Assembly (NCBI GenBank): GCA_902477755.1
Contig: CABSIK010000021.1
Coordinates: 1-28,308, forward strand
Length of the DNA stretch: 28,308 bases
Direction of reading: 5' to 3'
Source: an uncultured Clostridia bacterium
GTDB lineage: Bacteria; Bacillota; Clostridia; Lachnospirales; Anaerotignaceae
Shown: positions 7,033 through 14,391 of the stretch, in pieces
Numbering within the stretch: the stretch's first letter is position 1
How the letters are laid out: each line of letters opens with the position of its first letter
Notes under the pieces: model-generated
What the model was told of the DNA's origin: nothing
Database searches by the model: none
What the model saw: only the letters and a program-made list of their open reading frames with translations
Program-made: the position numbers and the translations under genes

Positions 7033-7061
7033 AGTATAGCATGGGGCAGGATAAAAGACAA
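7033..7061 (-). promoter_or_regulatory. Promoter of the ArsC/Spx-like operon
   Basis: On the minus strand, TTGTCT (7056-7061) and TATACT (7033-7038) with 17-bp spacing, 38 nt upstream of the start codon. Confidence 0.65.
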
Positions 7062-7164
7062 AAGGTTTTTGCAGAAGGTCAGATTTCTTGAGAACGTTGT
7101 TTTTGGTATGAGTGGTATTTTTAAAAAGGATATGGTAAAATGCAACTGTCTGGAGGTTATAGGT

Positions 7165-7938
7165 ATGGAAGCATTTTCAAAAGAAACCATCCAAAAACTG
7201 AAAACTTATGTGTATGTGTATTCAGACCCAGATACATTACAGCCTTTTTATGTGGGAAAAGGAAAGGGAAATCGGGCTTTTGCACATTTGGCAGCCGAGG
7301 ATGAAAGTGAGAAAAGCAAATATATCAGAGCTTTAAAGGAAAAGGGGAAGGAACCGATTATTGAGATATTGGTACATGGCTTGGAAGAAGAAACGGCTTA
7401 TAAGGTAGAAGCTGCCGTTATCGACTTGATCGGCATTGAAAATTTGACAAACCAGCAAAGAGGTTATGAAAGCAGCACTTATGGAAAAGTAGAGGTTTCT
7501 GTGCTGGATAACAGATATGCGGCAAAAGAAATCTGTGAGGAGGATTTCTTGGAAAACACCATTTTGATCCGCATCAATAAGAGTTATTATAACGGCATTT
7601 CTCCTCAGGAACTTTATGATGTAACAAGAGGATATTGGCAGATTAATCCAAAACGTGCCGAGGAAATGAAATATGCCATGCCTGTTTATGACGGTATGAT
7701 TTTGGAGGTATATGAAATACAGGGCTGGTATCCTGCTCATTCGACCATGATGTGTAATAGAGAAATCAGTTCGGATGAAAAAGAAGCTACAAAAGAACGG
7801 TATGAGTTTGTGGGCAGATATGCGACAGATGCAGTCCGTCAGTTTTTTAAAGGAAAGTATGTTACATCTGTTTTCAAAAAGGGTGGACAAAATCCAATTC
7901 GCTATATTATAAAAGACTCAATGGAAAAGAAAGGATGA
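7165..7938 (+). CDS. GIY-YIG (LEM-3-like) domain protein
   Basis: A 257-aa protein. The first ~100 residues form a GIY-YIG nuclease domain of the LEM-3-like type: YVYVYSDPDTLQPFYVGKGK (the YVY...YVGKGKG signature), then NRAFAHL with the conserved His, and a later EAAVIDLIG segment supplying the catalytic Glu position. The C-terminal ~140 residues (LIRINKSYYNGISPQELYD, RGYWQI, AMPVYDGMILEVYEI) form a second domain that I do not recognise with confidence; the pattern is a PUA-like fold seen with nucleic-acid proteins. The start is the ATG after TGGAGG. Its stop overlaps the region of proC (ATGA), so the two are probably cotranscribed, though a functional link to proline synthesis is not evident. 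A role in DNA repair or defence is possible. Confidence 0.8.
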   Translation: MEAFSKETIQKLKTYVYVYSDPDTLQPFYVGKGKGNRAFAHLAAEDESEKSKYIRALKEKGKEPIIEILVHGLEEETAYKVEAAVIDLIGIENLTNQQRGYESSTYGKVEVSVLDNRYAAKEICEEDFLENTILIRINKSYYNGISPQELYDVTRGYWQINPKRAEEMKYAMPVYDGMILEVYEIQGWYPAHSTMMCNREISSDEKEATKERYEFVGRYATDAVRQFFKGKYVTSVFKKGGQNPIRYIIKDSMEKKG

Positions 7939-7943
7939 ACTCT

Positions 7944-8753
7944 ATGAAATTTGGATTTATCGGTGCAGGCAATATGGTCAGCGCCATTGTCAAAGGCATG
8001 ACTGCCAACGGCTATGACGGAAAAAATATTTTCATCACCAGCAAGACCGTTACTTCCGCGGCGAAACTGGCGGAAGGCTGCGGCGCAAACAGCTGCCGGA
8101 CGGCAGGGGAAGTCATTGCCCAGAGCGATGTGGTTGTGCTGGGGGTAAAACCTCATATTCTGGCGGAAATCCTGCCGGGCTTACAGGCGGATTTCGCTGC
8201 GAAAAGACCTCTGGTGGTGTCCATTGCCGCAGGGAAAACACTGGCGTATCTGGCAGAACATCTGCCCAAGGATACACCCATCGTCCGTGTCATGCCCAAT
8301 ATCAACGCCAAAATCGGCGCGTCTACCACAGGTATCTGCCATAACGATGCTGTCACAGCAGACCAGTTGGAAGCAGTGAAGGCGGTCTTTGCCACCATCG
8401 GCAGTGTGGCGGAAATTCCCGAAAATCATTTCGGCATTTTCAGTGTTATCGGCGGTGCGGCCGTTGCCTTCCATTATATGTATATGGATGCATTGGCAAG
8501 AGCAGCTCTGAAGGCTGGCATGCCCAAGAAACAGGCGCTGGAAATCGTGGCGGAAACAGTGAAGGGCAGTGCGGAAATGGTGCTCAAAAGCGGTGAAGCC
8601 CCTTGGCCTTTGGTAGATCAGGTATGCTCTCCCGGCGGCACCACCATCGAAGGTGTCACCACACTACAGGCAAAAGGCTTTGAAGCGGCAGCGGCAGCGG
8701 CATTTGATGCGGTGCTGGAAAAGGATAAAAAGATCGGACGGGGCGAAGCCTGA
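7944..8753 (+). CDS. proC: Pyrroline-5-carboxylate reductase
   Basis: Catalyses the last step of proline synthesis: NAD(P)H-dependent reduction of 1-pyrroline-5-carboxylate to L-proline in the cytoplasm. The product has 269 aa, normal for the family. The N-terminal Rossmann motif is GFIGAGNM, the central segment is VVLGVKPHIL and VRVMPNINAKIGAS, and the C-terminal signature is VCSPGGTTIEGV. I prefer the ATG at 7944 over the in-frame ATG at 7935 because AAAGGA is then at a proper distance and the protein starts at MKFGFIGAG. It follows the GIY-YIG gene with essentially no gap. A weak GC hairpin plus T8 after the stop may serve as the terminator. Confidence 0.95.
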   Translation: MKFGFIGAGNMVSAIVKGMTANGYDGKNIFITSKTVTSAAKLAEGCGANSCRTAGEVIAQSDVVVLGVKPHILAEILPGLQADFAAKRPLVVSIAAGKTLAYLAEHLPKDTPIVRVMPNINAKIGASTTGICHNDAVTADQLEAVKAVFATIGSVAEIPENHFGIFSVIGGAAVAFHYMYMDALARAALKAGMPKKQALEIVAETVKGSAEMVLKSGEAPWPLVDQVCSPGGTTIEGVTTLQAKGFEAAAAAAFDAVLEKDKKIGRGEA

Positions 8754-8847
8754 GGGATTTTTTTTACGATCTTGCCCTTTGTGAAAAACGCGCAAAATAG
8801 AAATATTTCATTTTTTTTACATTTACACGAAATTTGACAAAATTGCA

Positions 8848-8876
8848 TTGAATTAACCCGTAGAATTCGTTATAAT
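8848..8876 (+). promoter_or_regulatory. Promoter of the SLH gene
   Basis: TTGAAT (8848-8853) and TATAAT (8871-8876) at 17 bp. A perfect TTGACA further upstream (8834) is too far from this -10 to pair with it. The leader is about 60 nt and ends in GAGGAGG, consistent with strong expression. Confidence 0.75.
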
Positions 8877-8940
8877 GGTTACGCGGGTAATTTTAATACT
8901 GAAACAACAAAAAATATGGTGAGTTGAGGAGGAAAACAGT

Positions 8941-9948
8941 ATGAAAAACAGAAAATACGGTCGTATGGTAGCTATGGCTCTGGCTGCTATGATGGCTATG
9001 CCCACAGTAGCATTCGCAGCTGGTACAACATTCGAAGAAGACGAAGCGTACTACGCAGCTCTGGAACAGGGTCTGGTTCCTGAAGAAGTTATCACACAGG
9101 ACGAAAACGGCAACTATGTAATCAACAATGGCACAGCAACAACACCCGAAGGTGGCGAAACAACAACACCTGAAGGCGGCGAAGCAACAACACCCGAAGG
9201 CGGCGAAGCAACAACACCTGAAGGCGGCGAAACAGCAGCTCTGCCTTTCACAGACGTTGCAGCAGACGCAACTTACTACAATGCAGTAAAATACGTTTAC
9301 GACAACAAACTGATGGCTGGTACAACAGACACAACATTTGAACCCGAAGCATCTCTGCAGAGAGCAATGCTGACTCAGATCCTGTACAACAAAGAAGGCG
9401 CAACAGACGTTGCTACAGAATCTGCTTACACAGACGTTGAAATCGGCAGATGGTACGCTACATCCTGCCTGTGGGCAGCAGACAAAGGTCTGATGAACGG
9501 TGTAAGCGAAACAGAATTCGCTCCTAAAGCAAACCTGACAGTTGAACAGCTGGTTAAAGTTCTGTATGACTACGCAAAATCCAAAGGCGTTGACGTAACA
9601 GTAGAAACAGCTACAGACGTTGCTACAGCTTCCGACTGGGCAAAAGACGCTATGAGCTGGGCAGTAAGCCTGAAACTGGTTGCAGCTGATGTTGATGCAA
9701 AAGCTGACGCTACAAGAGCACAGGTTGCTGAAATGCTGATGCTGACAGCTGACCTGAAAGGTACAGAAGCTCCTGCAACAGAAACAGTTCCTGCAACAGA
9801 AGTAAAACCTGCTGAAGAAGCAACAACAGTTCCTGCAGAAGAAGTAAAACCTGCTGAAGAAACAAAACCTGCAGAAGAAACAACAACAACAGAAACAACA
9901 ACAACAACAGAAGCTACAGAAGCTCCTGCTGCAACACCCGCTGCATAA
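8941..9948 (+). CDS. SLH-domain surface protein with low-complexity arms
   Basis: A 335-aa exported cell-wall protein. A signal peptide ends near VAFA-AG (residue 27). After a short acidic region come four exact-length ATTPEGGE repeats (residues 66-97). Then come three S-layer homology domains: LPFTDVAADATYYNAVKYVY..., YTDVEIGRWYATSCLWAADK..., and a weaker ATDVATASDWAKDAMSWAVS.... The C-terminal ~60 residues are almost only T/E/P/A/V/K (EVKPAEE, TTTTE) with no LPXTG. SLH domains usually bind pyruvylated secondary wall polymers, so this protein probably coats the wall non-covalently. Codon choice is very uniform (ACA, GCT/GCA, GAA), typical of a highly expressed gene. With so little besides SLH domains, it may be a structural or spacer protein rather than an enzyme. 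Confidence 0.92.
   Translation: MKNRKYGRMVAMALAAMMAMPTVAFAAGTTFEEDEAYYAALEQGLVPEEVITQDENGNYVINNGTATTPEGGETTTPEGGEATTPEGGEATTPEGGETAALPFTDVAADATYYNAVKYVYDNKLMAGTTDTTFEPEASLQRAMLTQILYNKEGATDVATESAYTDVEIGRWYATSCLWAADKGLMNGVSETEFAPKANLTVEQLVKVLYDYAKSKGVDVTVETATDVATASDWAKDAMSWAVSLKLVAADVDAKADATRAQVAEMLMLTADLKGTEAPATETVPATEVKPAEEATTVPAEEVKPAEETKPAEETTTTETTTTTEATEAPAATPAA
9136..9231 (+). repeat. Tandem 24-nt repeats in the SLH gene
   Basis: Four in-frame 24-nt units encode (A/T)TTPEGGE, differing only at third positions and one first-codon base. Such near-identical units can gain or lose copies by slippage, so repeat number may vary between strains. Confidence 0.9.
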
Positions 9949-10010
9949 TTGATTCTGATTGTTAGCAGAAAACCGCTTTTCGACAGCGGCTGCTTCATGA
10001 GAAAATAGTG

Positions 10011-10052
10011 ATAGCCGGAATCCTTACATCTAAAGGACTCCGGCTATTTTAT
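10011..10052 (+). terminator. Terminator of the SLH gene (palindrome copy 2)
   Basis: ATAGCCGGAATCCTT pairs with AAAGGACTCCGGCTAT around a 5-6-nt loop, followed by TTTATTTT. The core GGAATCCTT...AAAGGACTCC is identical to the hairpin at 5093-5126. Confidence 0.85.
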
Positions 10053-10076
10053 TTTGTGCTGGAACAGACAGCATGA

Positions 10077-10409
10077 TCTCCCTTAAGTCCCCCCTTGGTA
10101 TTCGTTGCCGTGACCATTGCCATCTGCGCCGGCGTGTGCGGTTCGGCTTCCGGCGGTATGGGCGTTGCCTTTGCGGCACTGACAGATACTTATAAGAGTA
10201 TGGGTGTCAGTCTGGAGGCTGTCCATCGTATCGGCGCCATTGCCGCAGGCACATTGGATACCCTGCCCCATCAGGGCGCACAGATTACACTGCTGGGCAT
10301 CTGTAAATTGACCCATAAAGAAGCATATTTCGATATTGCCGTGACACAGATTCTCATTCCTATTTTGACACTGGTCATTTTTATTCCATTGGTTTCTATT
10401 GGGCTTTAA
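10077..10409 (+). pseudogene. GntP-family permease, C-terminal remnant
   Basis: An open stretch of about 105 codons corresponds to the last quarter of a GntP-family transporter (gluconate/hydroxybutyrate permease type). It includes GSASGGMGVAF, a HRIGAIAAGTLDTLPHQGA signature (18 residues matching the family's HRIAAIASGGLDTLPHNGA-like segment), LTHKEAYFDI and a final hydrophobic helix. A stop (TGA at 10074) lies directly upstream, so about 300 or more N-terminal residues are missing, and there is no ribosome site. The first possible start is a TTG at 10095. It is a deletion relic sitting between two related terminator palindromes, which may have helped the deletion by recombination. Confidence 0.8.
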
Positions 10410-10426
10410 AAAATAGAAACAGTTAT

Positions 10427-10469
10427 CCATTTAGAAAACTCCATTTTCTCTCTCTCAATTTCTAAATGG
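10427..10469. repeat. Inverted repeat of unknown role
   Basis: CCATTTAGAAA (10427-10437) and TTTCTAAATGG (10459-10469) form a perfect 11-bp inverted repeat with a pyrimidine-rich 21-nt loop and no T tract. It lies between the permease relic and the following terminator. Confidence 0.55.
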
Positions 10470-10493
10470 CGCAAACATAGCCCAAAACAAAAT

Positions 10494-10540
10494 AAAACAG
10501 CTGAAATCCCTTATATTTTTAAGGATTCCAGCTGTTTTTG
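10494..10540. terminator. Bidirectional terminator (palindrome copy 3)
   Basis: AAAACAGCTG...ATCCCTT pairs with AAGGAT...CAGCTGTTTT, with T runs on both sides. It serves the minus-strand lipoprotein gene and closes the plus-strand relic. It is a diverged copy of the GGAATCCTT-type hairpins. Confidence 0.8.
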
Positions 10541-10581
10541 TTTAGAAAGGATTGCCGAAGATAGGTCGGCGTTTTTGTATC

Positions 10582-11238
10582 TTAGTAGAACAGATGGAAG
10601 TTATCAAATTTCCACTGTCCGTCTTCCTGTACCAGATTGAATGTGTAATCTGTTGTTTCGTACATGGAAGTGTCCGCAGGGGCTTCTGTGAAGGTTTCTC
10701 CTTCATAAGGATTGCCGTCTTTGGTGTAGTATGCGGTAGCGGTTACAGACATGCCTGTTTCTGTTTCCACAGGTTCACCCATAACATAGCCTGCGTAGAA
10801 GATGTTTGTGCCTCTGGCGCCGTCCAGAACATACAGACCGCCGCCTTTGCCTTCTGTGAAACGGATGTTGTTTTCAGCAAAGATGTCAGTGTCCATCATA
10901 TTCTGTGTGAAGTACTGTCCCAGATAGGTGCGGAATGCTTCCATATCGGAGAAGCGTTGGTCGGTGACACGGTTGTAAGTGTAGCCGTCTACGTCAATGA
11001 CGTCTGTGGTGCTCATGTCAAAGCCATCCAGTACAATCTGTTTGTAGATGGCAAAAGCGCCGTCATAGAGTGTCTGGAACTGTTCCGCAGTCAGTTCGCC
11101 GTCAGCAGCAGTTGTTTCTGTAGTTGTTTCCTGCTGCTGTGTTTCTCCTTCTGTGGTTGTGGTTTCTTTTGATGTACAGCCAAAGAGCAGTGCAGCAGCC
11201 AGGGCACAGCTGAGCACAATGGCCAGTTTCTTTTTCAT
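10582..11238 (-). CDS. Putative lipoprotein (218 aa)
   Basis: The N terminus is a lipoprotein signal (MKKKLAIVL, hydrophobic core, lipobox LLFGC with Cys at about residue 21), so the protein should be anchored to the outer face of the membrane. A Thr/Glu/Gln-rich linker of ~25 residues follows, then a globular domain with VIDVDGYTYNRVTDQRFSDM, FRTYLGQYFTQNMMDTD and a C-terminal WKFDNFHLFY. The layout, with 'Y..v.d..f...e.l..yl...ft' and a final 'W.f..f..' strand, is like NTF2-like or IseA-type extracytoplasmic domains; that match is only suggestive. The ribosome site is AAAGGAG. It is monocistronic with an extended -10 promoter. Confidence 0.85.
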   Translation of the reverse strand: MKKKLAIVLSCALAAALLFGCTSKETTTTEGETQQQETTTETTAADGELTAEQFQTLYDGAFAIYKQIVLDGFDMSTTDVIDVDGYTYNRVTDQRFSDMEAFRTYLGQYFTQNMMDTDIFAENNIRFTEGKGGGLYVLDGARGTNIFYAGYVMGEPVETETGMSVTATAYYTKDGNPYEGETFTEAPADTSMYETTDYTFNLVQEDGQWKFDNFHLFY

Positions 11239-11284
11239 TTTGTAAGACTCCTTTCGTATTTTTCGTCTTGATGTTTTCGTCCCT

Positions 11285-11293
11285 ATTATACCA
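11285..11293 (-). promoter_or_regulatory. Extended -10 promoter of the lipoprotein gene
   Basis: On the minus strand TGGTATAAT, a TGn-extended perfect -10 element, with no good -35. It lies about 47 nt upstream of the start codon. Confidence 0.55.
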
Positions 11294-11354
11294 TGGTTTC
11301 AAAAGAAAAACGGGATTTTCAGGGAAGTTTAAGAATTTTGAAATATTGCTGTAA

Positions 11355-12017
11355 TCATTTATTGGTAAAGAGCCGGAAGTGGTTTTTGTGGTAATCCAGC
11401 AGACCGTCCTTTTTCATGCGGCTCAGCTCTGCCGACATGGCGCTGCGTTCCACCGCCAAATAGTCGGCCAATTGCTGTCTGTCAAAGGGAATGGAAAAAA
11501 CAGCGCTGCCGGAATCCTGTGCGCAGGAGGAAAGGAAGGACAAAAGTTTCTCCCTTGTGCTGCGGCAGGTAACGTGGGCAATCTTTCGTGTCAGTGTTAA
11601 ATTCCGTCCGGCGAATATTTGCAGCAAACGGCGAGAGAGAAGTGCAAAAAGGGGATTTTGCTGTCCTGTGGGTGCCAGTATCCGATTTAGGGATAAGTAT
11701 AACACCGTTGTGTCTGCGGCAGCCAGTACACTTACTTCTGCCGCTGTATCCAAGAGGGCATAAGTTTCGCCGAAAAAAGCTCCCGATGGAATTTGCGCCA
11801 CCAATGCCCGGCTGCCCCAAAAATCCTCCCTCAGGATATGGACTTCCCCCGAAAGGATCAGCCCTGCCGCCGTGATTTTATCTCCGGTGTGCACCAAAAA
11901 ACTGCCTTTTTCATAAAAAACTTCCCTTGCGTCCAGTTCCTCTAAGAGTTTTGTCATATCTTCGGGAGAAATGCCCTGAAAAAAGGGTAGAGATGCCAAT
12001 TTTGATGGTTCTATCAT
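11355..12017 (-). CDS. Crp/Fnr-family transcription regulator
   Basis: A 220-aa regulator. Residues ~10-120 form the cyclic-nucleotide-binding-like barrel (FYEKGSFLVHTGDKITAAGLIL, GAFFGETYALL). Residues ~165-205 form the helix-turn-helix (RQQLADYLAVERSAMSAELSRMKKDGLL). No N-terminal four-cysteine Fnr cluster is seen, so oxygen sensing by a classical Fnr iron-sulfur cluster is unlikely. The start is the ATG after AAAGGAGGGG (12015-12017). It is divergent from a 2x[4Fe-4S] protein gene across about 100 nt. In Clostridia, Crp/Fnr proteins of the HcpR kind often regulate such iron-sulfur or nitrosative-stress genes; hcp itself is not in the window, so this identity is inference. A palindrome overlaps its own -10, suggesting autoregulation. 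Confidence 0.9.
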   Translation of the reverse strand: MIEPSKLASLPFFQGISPEDMTKLLEELDAREVFYEKGSFLVHTGDKITAAGLILSGEVHILREDFWGSRALVAQIPSGAFFGETYALLDTAAEVSVLAAADTTVLYLSLNRILAPTGQQNPLFALLSRRLLQIFAGRNLTLTRKIAHVTCRSTREKLLSFLSSCAQDSGSAVFSIPFDRQQLADYLAVERSAMSAELSRMKKDGLLDYHKNHFRLFTNK

Positions 12018-12062
12018 GGGAACCCCTCCTTTTTGTTGGAAAAACAACATACTATTTTTTCG

Positions 12063-12092
12063 CAGTATAGCATACTGTTATCAGAAAAACAA
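12063..12092 (-). promoter_or_regulatory. crp/fnr-type gene promoter with operator palindrome
   Basis: On the minus strand TTGTTT (12087-12092) and TATACT (12064-12069) are spaced 17 bp. The palindrome CAGTAT-AGC-ATACTG (12063-12077), with perfect 6-bp arms, covers the -10. It also lies in the upstream region of the divergent ferredoxin gene, so one bound dimer could control both. The binding protein is inferred, not shown. Confidence 0.55.
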
Positions 12093-12118
12093 GGACGGAA
12101 AAACGAGGAGGAAACCAC

Positions 12119-12832
12119 ATGATTCGTAGAATTATAGAAATTGACAAAGAAAAATGTAACGGCTGTGGTCTGTGTGCCAACGCCTGCCATGAAGGCGCCA
12201 TCGGTATGGTAGACGGCAAAGCCACACTGCTTCGGGATGATTACTGTGATGGTCTGGGGGACTGCCTGCCCGTATGTCCCACAGGTGCTATTACATTTGT
12301 GGAACGGGAAGCAGCGGCTTATGACGAAGCGGCTGTGCAGGCGAATATGGCGAAAAAAGGACAATCCCCCTGCGCTTGCCCCGGCAGCCAGAGCAAACTG
12401 CTGGAAGTACAGGAAAAAATGGCTGCAAAAGCGGAAGCGGATGTGTCTGCTGTATCTGCGGTACCTTCCAGACTGCGTCAGTGGCCTGTACAAATCAAAC
12501 TGGCACCCATCAAAGCCCCTTATTTTGACGGCGCGAAGCTGCTCATTGCGGCAGACTGCACCGCTTATGCTTACGGCAATTTCCATGAGGAATTCATGAA
12601 AGGCAAAATCACACTGGTGGGCTGCCCCAAACTGGATATGGTGGACTACAGCGAAAAGCTCACAGAAATCATCAAACAGAATGATATCCAGAGCGTGACC
12701 ATCGTCCGCATGGAAGTGCCTTGCTGCGGCGGCATGGAGATGGCAGCGAAAAAAGCATTGCAGGCAAGCGGCAAATTCATCCCTTGGCAGGTAGTGACCA
12801 TTTCCACAGACGGCAAAATTTTAGATAAGTAA
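12119..12832 (+). CDS. 2x[4Fe-4S] ferredoxin-domain protein
   Basis: A 237-aa cytoplasmic iron-sulfur protein. The N-terminal 60 residues hold two clusters: CNGCGLCANACHEGAI (Cys at about 14-24) and CDGLGDCLPVCPTGAI, the second having a longer first spacing than the canonical CxxCxxCxxxCP. A CPCAC-like cysteine group follows (QSPCACPGSQ). The C-terminal domain has GAKLLIAADCTAYAYGNFHE, LVGCPKLD and VPCCGGMEMA, with further conserved cysteines that could bind another cofactor. It resembles proteins often annotated as ATP-binding or 4Fe-4S proteins next to hydroxylamine reductase. Likely an electron carrier or redox sensor; the precise reaction is unknown. The start is the ATG after GAGGAGG. 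It is divergent from the Crp/Fnr gene. Confidence 0.9.
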   Translation: MIRRIIEIDKEKCNGCGLCANACHEGAIGMVDGKATLLRDDYCDGLGDCLPVCPTGAITFVEREAAAYDEAAVQANMAKKGQSPCACPGSQSKLLEVQEKMAAKAEADVSAVSAVPSRLRQWPVQIKLAPIKAPYFDGAKLLIAADCTAYAYGNFHEEFMKGKITLVGCPKLDMVDYSEKLTEIIKQNDIQSVTIVRMEVPCCGGMEMAAKKALQASGKFIPWQVVTISTDGKILDK

Positions 12833-12841
12833 ATGATATAG

Positions 12842-12884
12842 AAAAAGACCGGATTTCCTTTTGAGGAAGTTCGGTCTTTTTTGC
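12842..12884 (+). terminator. Terminator of the ferredoxin gene
   Basis: AAGACCG...TTTCC pairs with GGAA...CGGTCTT, followed by T6, a few nt after the stop. Confidence 0.85.
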
Positions 12885-12895
12885 GTTGGGTAATC

Positions 12896-12930
12896 AAAAA
12901 AATCGGAAACCTCCTGAGAGATTTCCGATT
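12896..12930 (-). terminator. Terminator of the symporter gene
   Basis: AATCGGAAA (12901-12909) pairs with TTTCCGATT (12922-12930). On the minus strand the hairpin is followed by a run of T residues. It lies 12 nt from the converging terminator on the other strand. Confidence 0.8.
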
Positions 12931-12938
12931 CTGATGTT

Positions 12939-14198
12939 TTATGCTTTTGCTTTCGCAGCCAGTTTGGCATTGCGTTTGTCGTCCAGTTTGGAAACGATGG
13001 TAGCGCAAGCAGCGTCACCAGTGATGTTAACAGTGGTACGACCCATGTCGAAGATACGGTCGAAGCCAACAACCAGACCGATACCAGCAACAGGCAGACC
13101 AACGCTTTCCAGTACCATTGCCAGCATAACCAGACCAGCGCCGGGAACACCAGCTGTACCGATGGAAGCCAGTGTGGCTGTCAGTACGATGGTAATCATT
13201 TGCCCCAGTGTCAGGTCAACGCCGTAACAAGCGGCGATGAATACGGCACAGACACCCTGATAGATGGCAGTACCGTCCATGTTGATGGTGCTGCCCAGAG
13301 GCAGTACGAAACCAGCTACTTCTCTGCGGGCGCCCAGTCTTTCTGCAGCTTCCATGGTGAAAGGCAGTGTGCCTACGGAGGAAGCGGAGGAGAACGCCAT
13401 CATCATGGCAGGCATCATTTCCTTAAAGAATTTCAGAGGAGAAACGCCGCCCAGTGTCTTGATGGTCAGGGAATATACTACAACCATGTGTACAATGTAG
13501 CCCACATAAGCCACAGCCAGTACCATGATCAGGTTTGTCAGCAGCATAGGGCCGTTTTCCGCTACAACGGGGCAGATCAGGCAGGCAACGCCGATGGGGG
13601 ACAGCTTGATGATGAAGTCCATGACTTTCAGGAATACTTCATTGAAGCTTTCTACCACCTGACCGGCAAGGATGCCTTTTTCCCCAGCCAGCAGGATGCC
13701 AAAGCCCACAAAGAGGGCAATGACGATTACCTGCAGCATAGAAGCCTCAGCCATGGGCTTCACAAAGTTAGAGGGGAAGATATTCACGATGGTATCCATA
13801 ACGCTCTGGGCTTCCGCAGGGGTGTAGGAAGCGCCGGAAGGGTCCAGCACAACGAACATACCTTTGGACAGCGTTGCCAGAATCAGTGCCAGTGTTACGG
13901 CAAAAGCGGTGGTGCACATGTAATAGATCAGTGTTTTGCCGCCGATGGCACCTACACGGCGAATGTCCTTCATGGAGATGACGCCGGCCGCAATGGAAAA
14001 CATCACAATGGGCACGACGATGAATTTCAGCAAGTTCAGGAAGATAGTACCCCAGGGCTGGATATAAGCCTTGGCGAAGTCAACGCCGGTCATGCCGAAC
14101 AGATTTGCGTTCATCAGCAGCAGACCTGCCACGATACCCACGATCAGACCAAGGAATATCCAAAAAGCCAGAGGCATTTTTTTCTTTTGGCTCGTCAA
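12939..14198 (-). CDS. Dicarboxylate/amino acid:cation symporter
   Basis: A DAACS-family (GltP/DctA/SstT-type) membrane transporter of 419 aa with about eight transmembrane helices and two re-entrant loops. It couples uptake of glutamate/aspartate, serine/threonine or C4-dicarboxylates to Na+ or H+. The diagnostic segments are the serine-rich HP1 SSASSVGTLPFTMEAAER, TM7 GSTINMDGTAIYQGV (NMDGT) and TM8 GFDRIFDMGRTTVNITGDA. The Arg in DMGRTT argues for an acidic substrate, but the substrate is not certain. The start is probably the TTG at 14196-14198, which has AAGGAG at a proper distance; the upstream in-frame GTG (14205-14207) directly abuts that site. It has its own promoter. Confidence 0.93.
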   Translation of the reverse strand: MTSQKKKMPLAFWIFLGLIVGIVAGLLLMNANLFGMTGVDFAKAYIQPWGTIFLNLLKFIVVPIVMFSIAAGVISMKDIRRVGAIGGKTLIYYMCTTAFAVTLALILATLSKGMFVVLDPSGASYTPAEAQSVMDTIVNIFPSNFVKPMAEASMLQVIVIALFVGFGILLAGEKGILAGQVVESFNEVFLKVMDFIIKLSPIGVACLICPVVAENGPMLLTNLIMVLAVAYVGYIVHMVVVYSLTIKTLGGVSPLKFFKEMMPAMMMAFSSASSVGTLPFTMEAAERLGARREVAGFVLPLGSTINMDGTAIYQGVCAVFIAACYGVDLTLGQMITIVLTATLASIGTAGVPGAGLVMLAMVLESVGLPVAGIGLVVGFDRIFDMGRTTVNITGDAACATIVSKLDDKRNAKLAAKAKA

Positions 14199-14255
14199 TG
14201 TAAACACTCCTTTTCTATTTTTATGATTTTCTCATTGAATTTTTATCCGTTCCTT

Positions 14256-14284
14256 ATTATAAAGATACAGGAAAACCTTGACAA
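14256..14284 (-). promoter_or_regulatory. Promoter of the symporter gene
   Basis: On the minus strand TTGTCA (14279-14284) and a perfect TATAAT (14256-14261) with 17-bp spacing. Confidence 0.8.
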
Positions 14285-14391
14285 GGATTTTCGCCAAAAG
14301 AATGTGTATTTTTTTGTACTTTTTTTACAATTGACGAAAATGATGTATGGATATTCATACAATGGAAAAATATGGAATTTCTACACAATAG

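Noticed and set aside
8834..8876. TTGACA at 8834 as -35 of the SLH promoter
   Set aside because: It is 31 bp from the TATAAT. TTGAAT at 8848 has the correct 17-bp distance.
9136..9231. CRISPR-like direct repeats
   Set aside because: The 24-nt units are back to back without spacers and in frame within the SLH protein; they are a coding tandem repeat. No CRISPR array is seen in the window.
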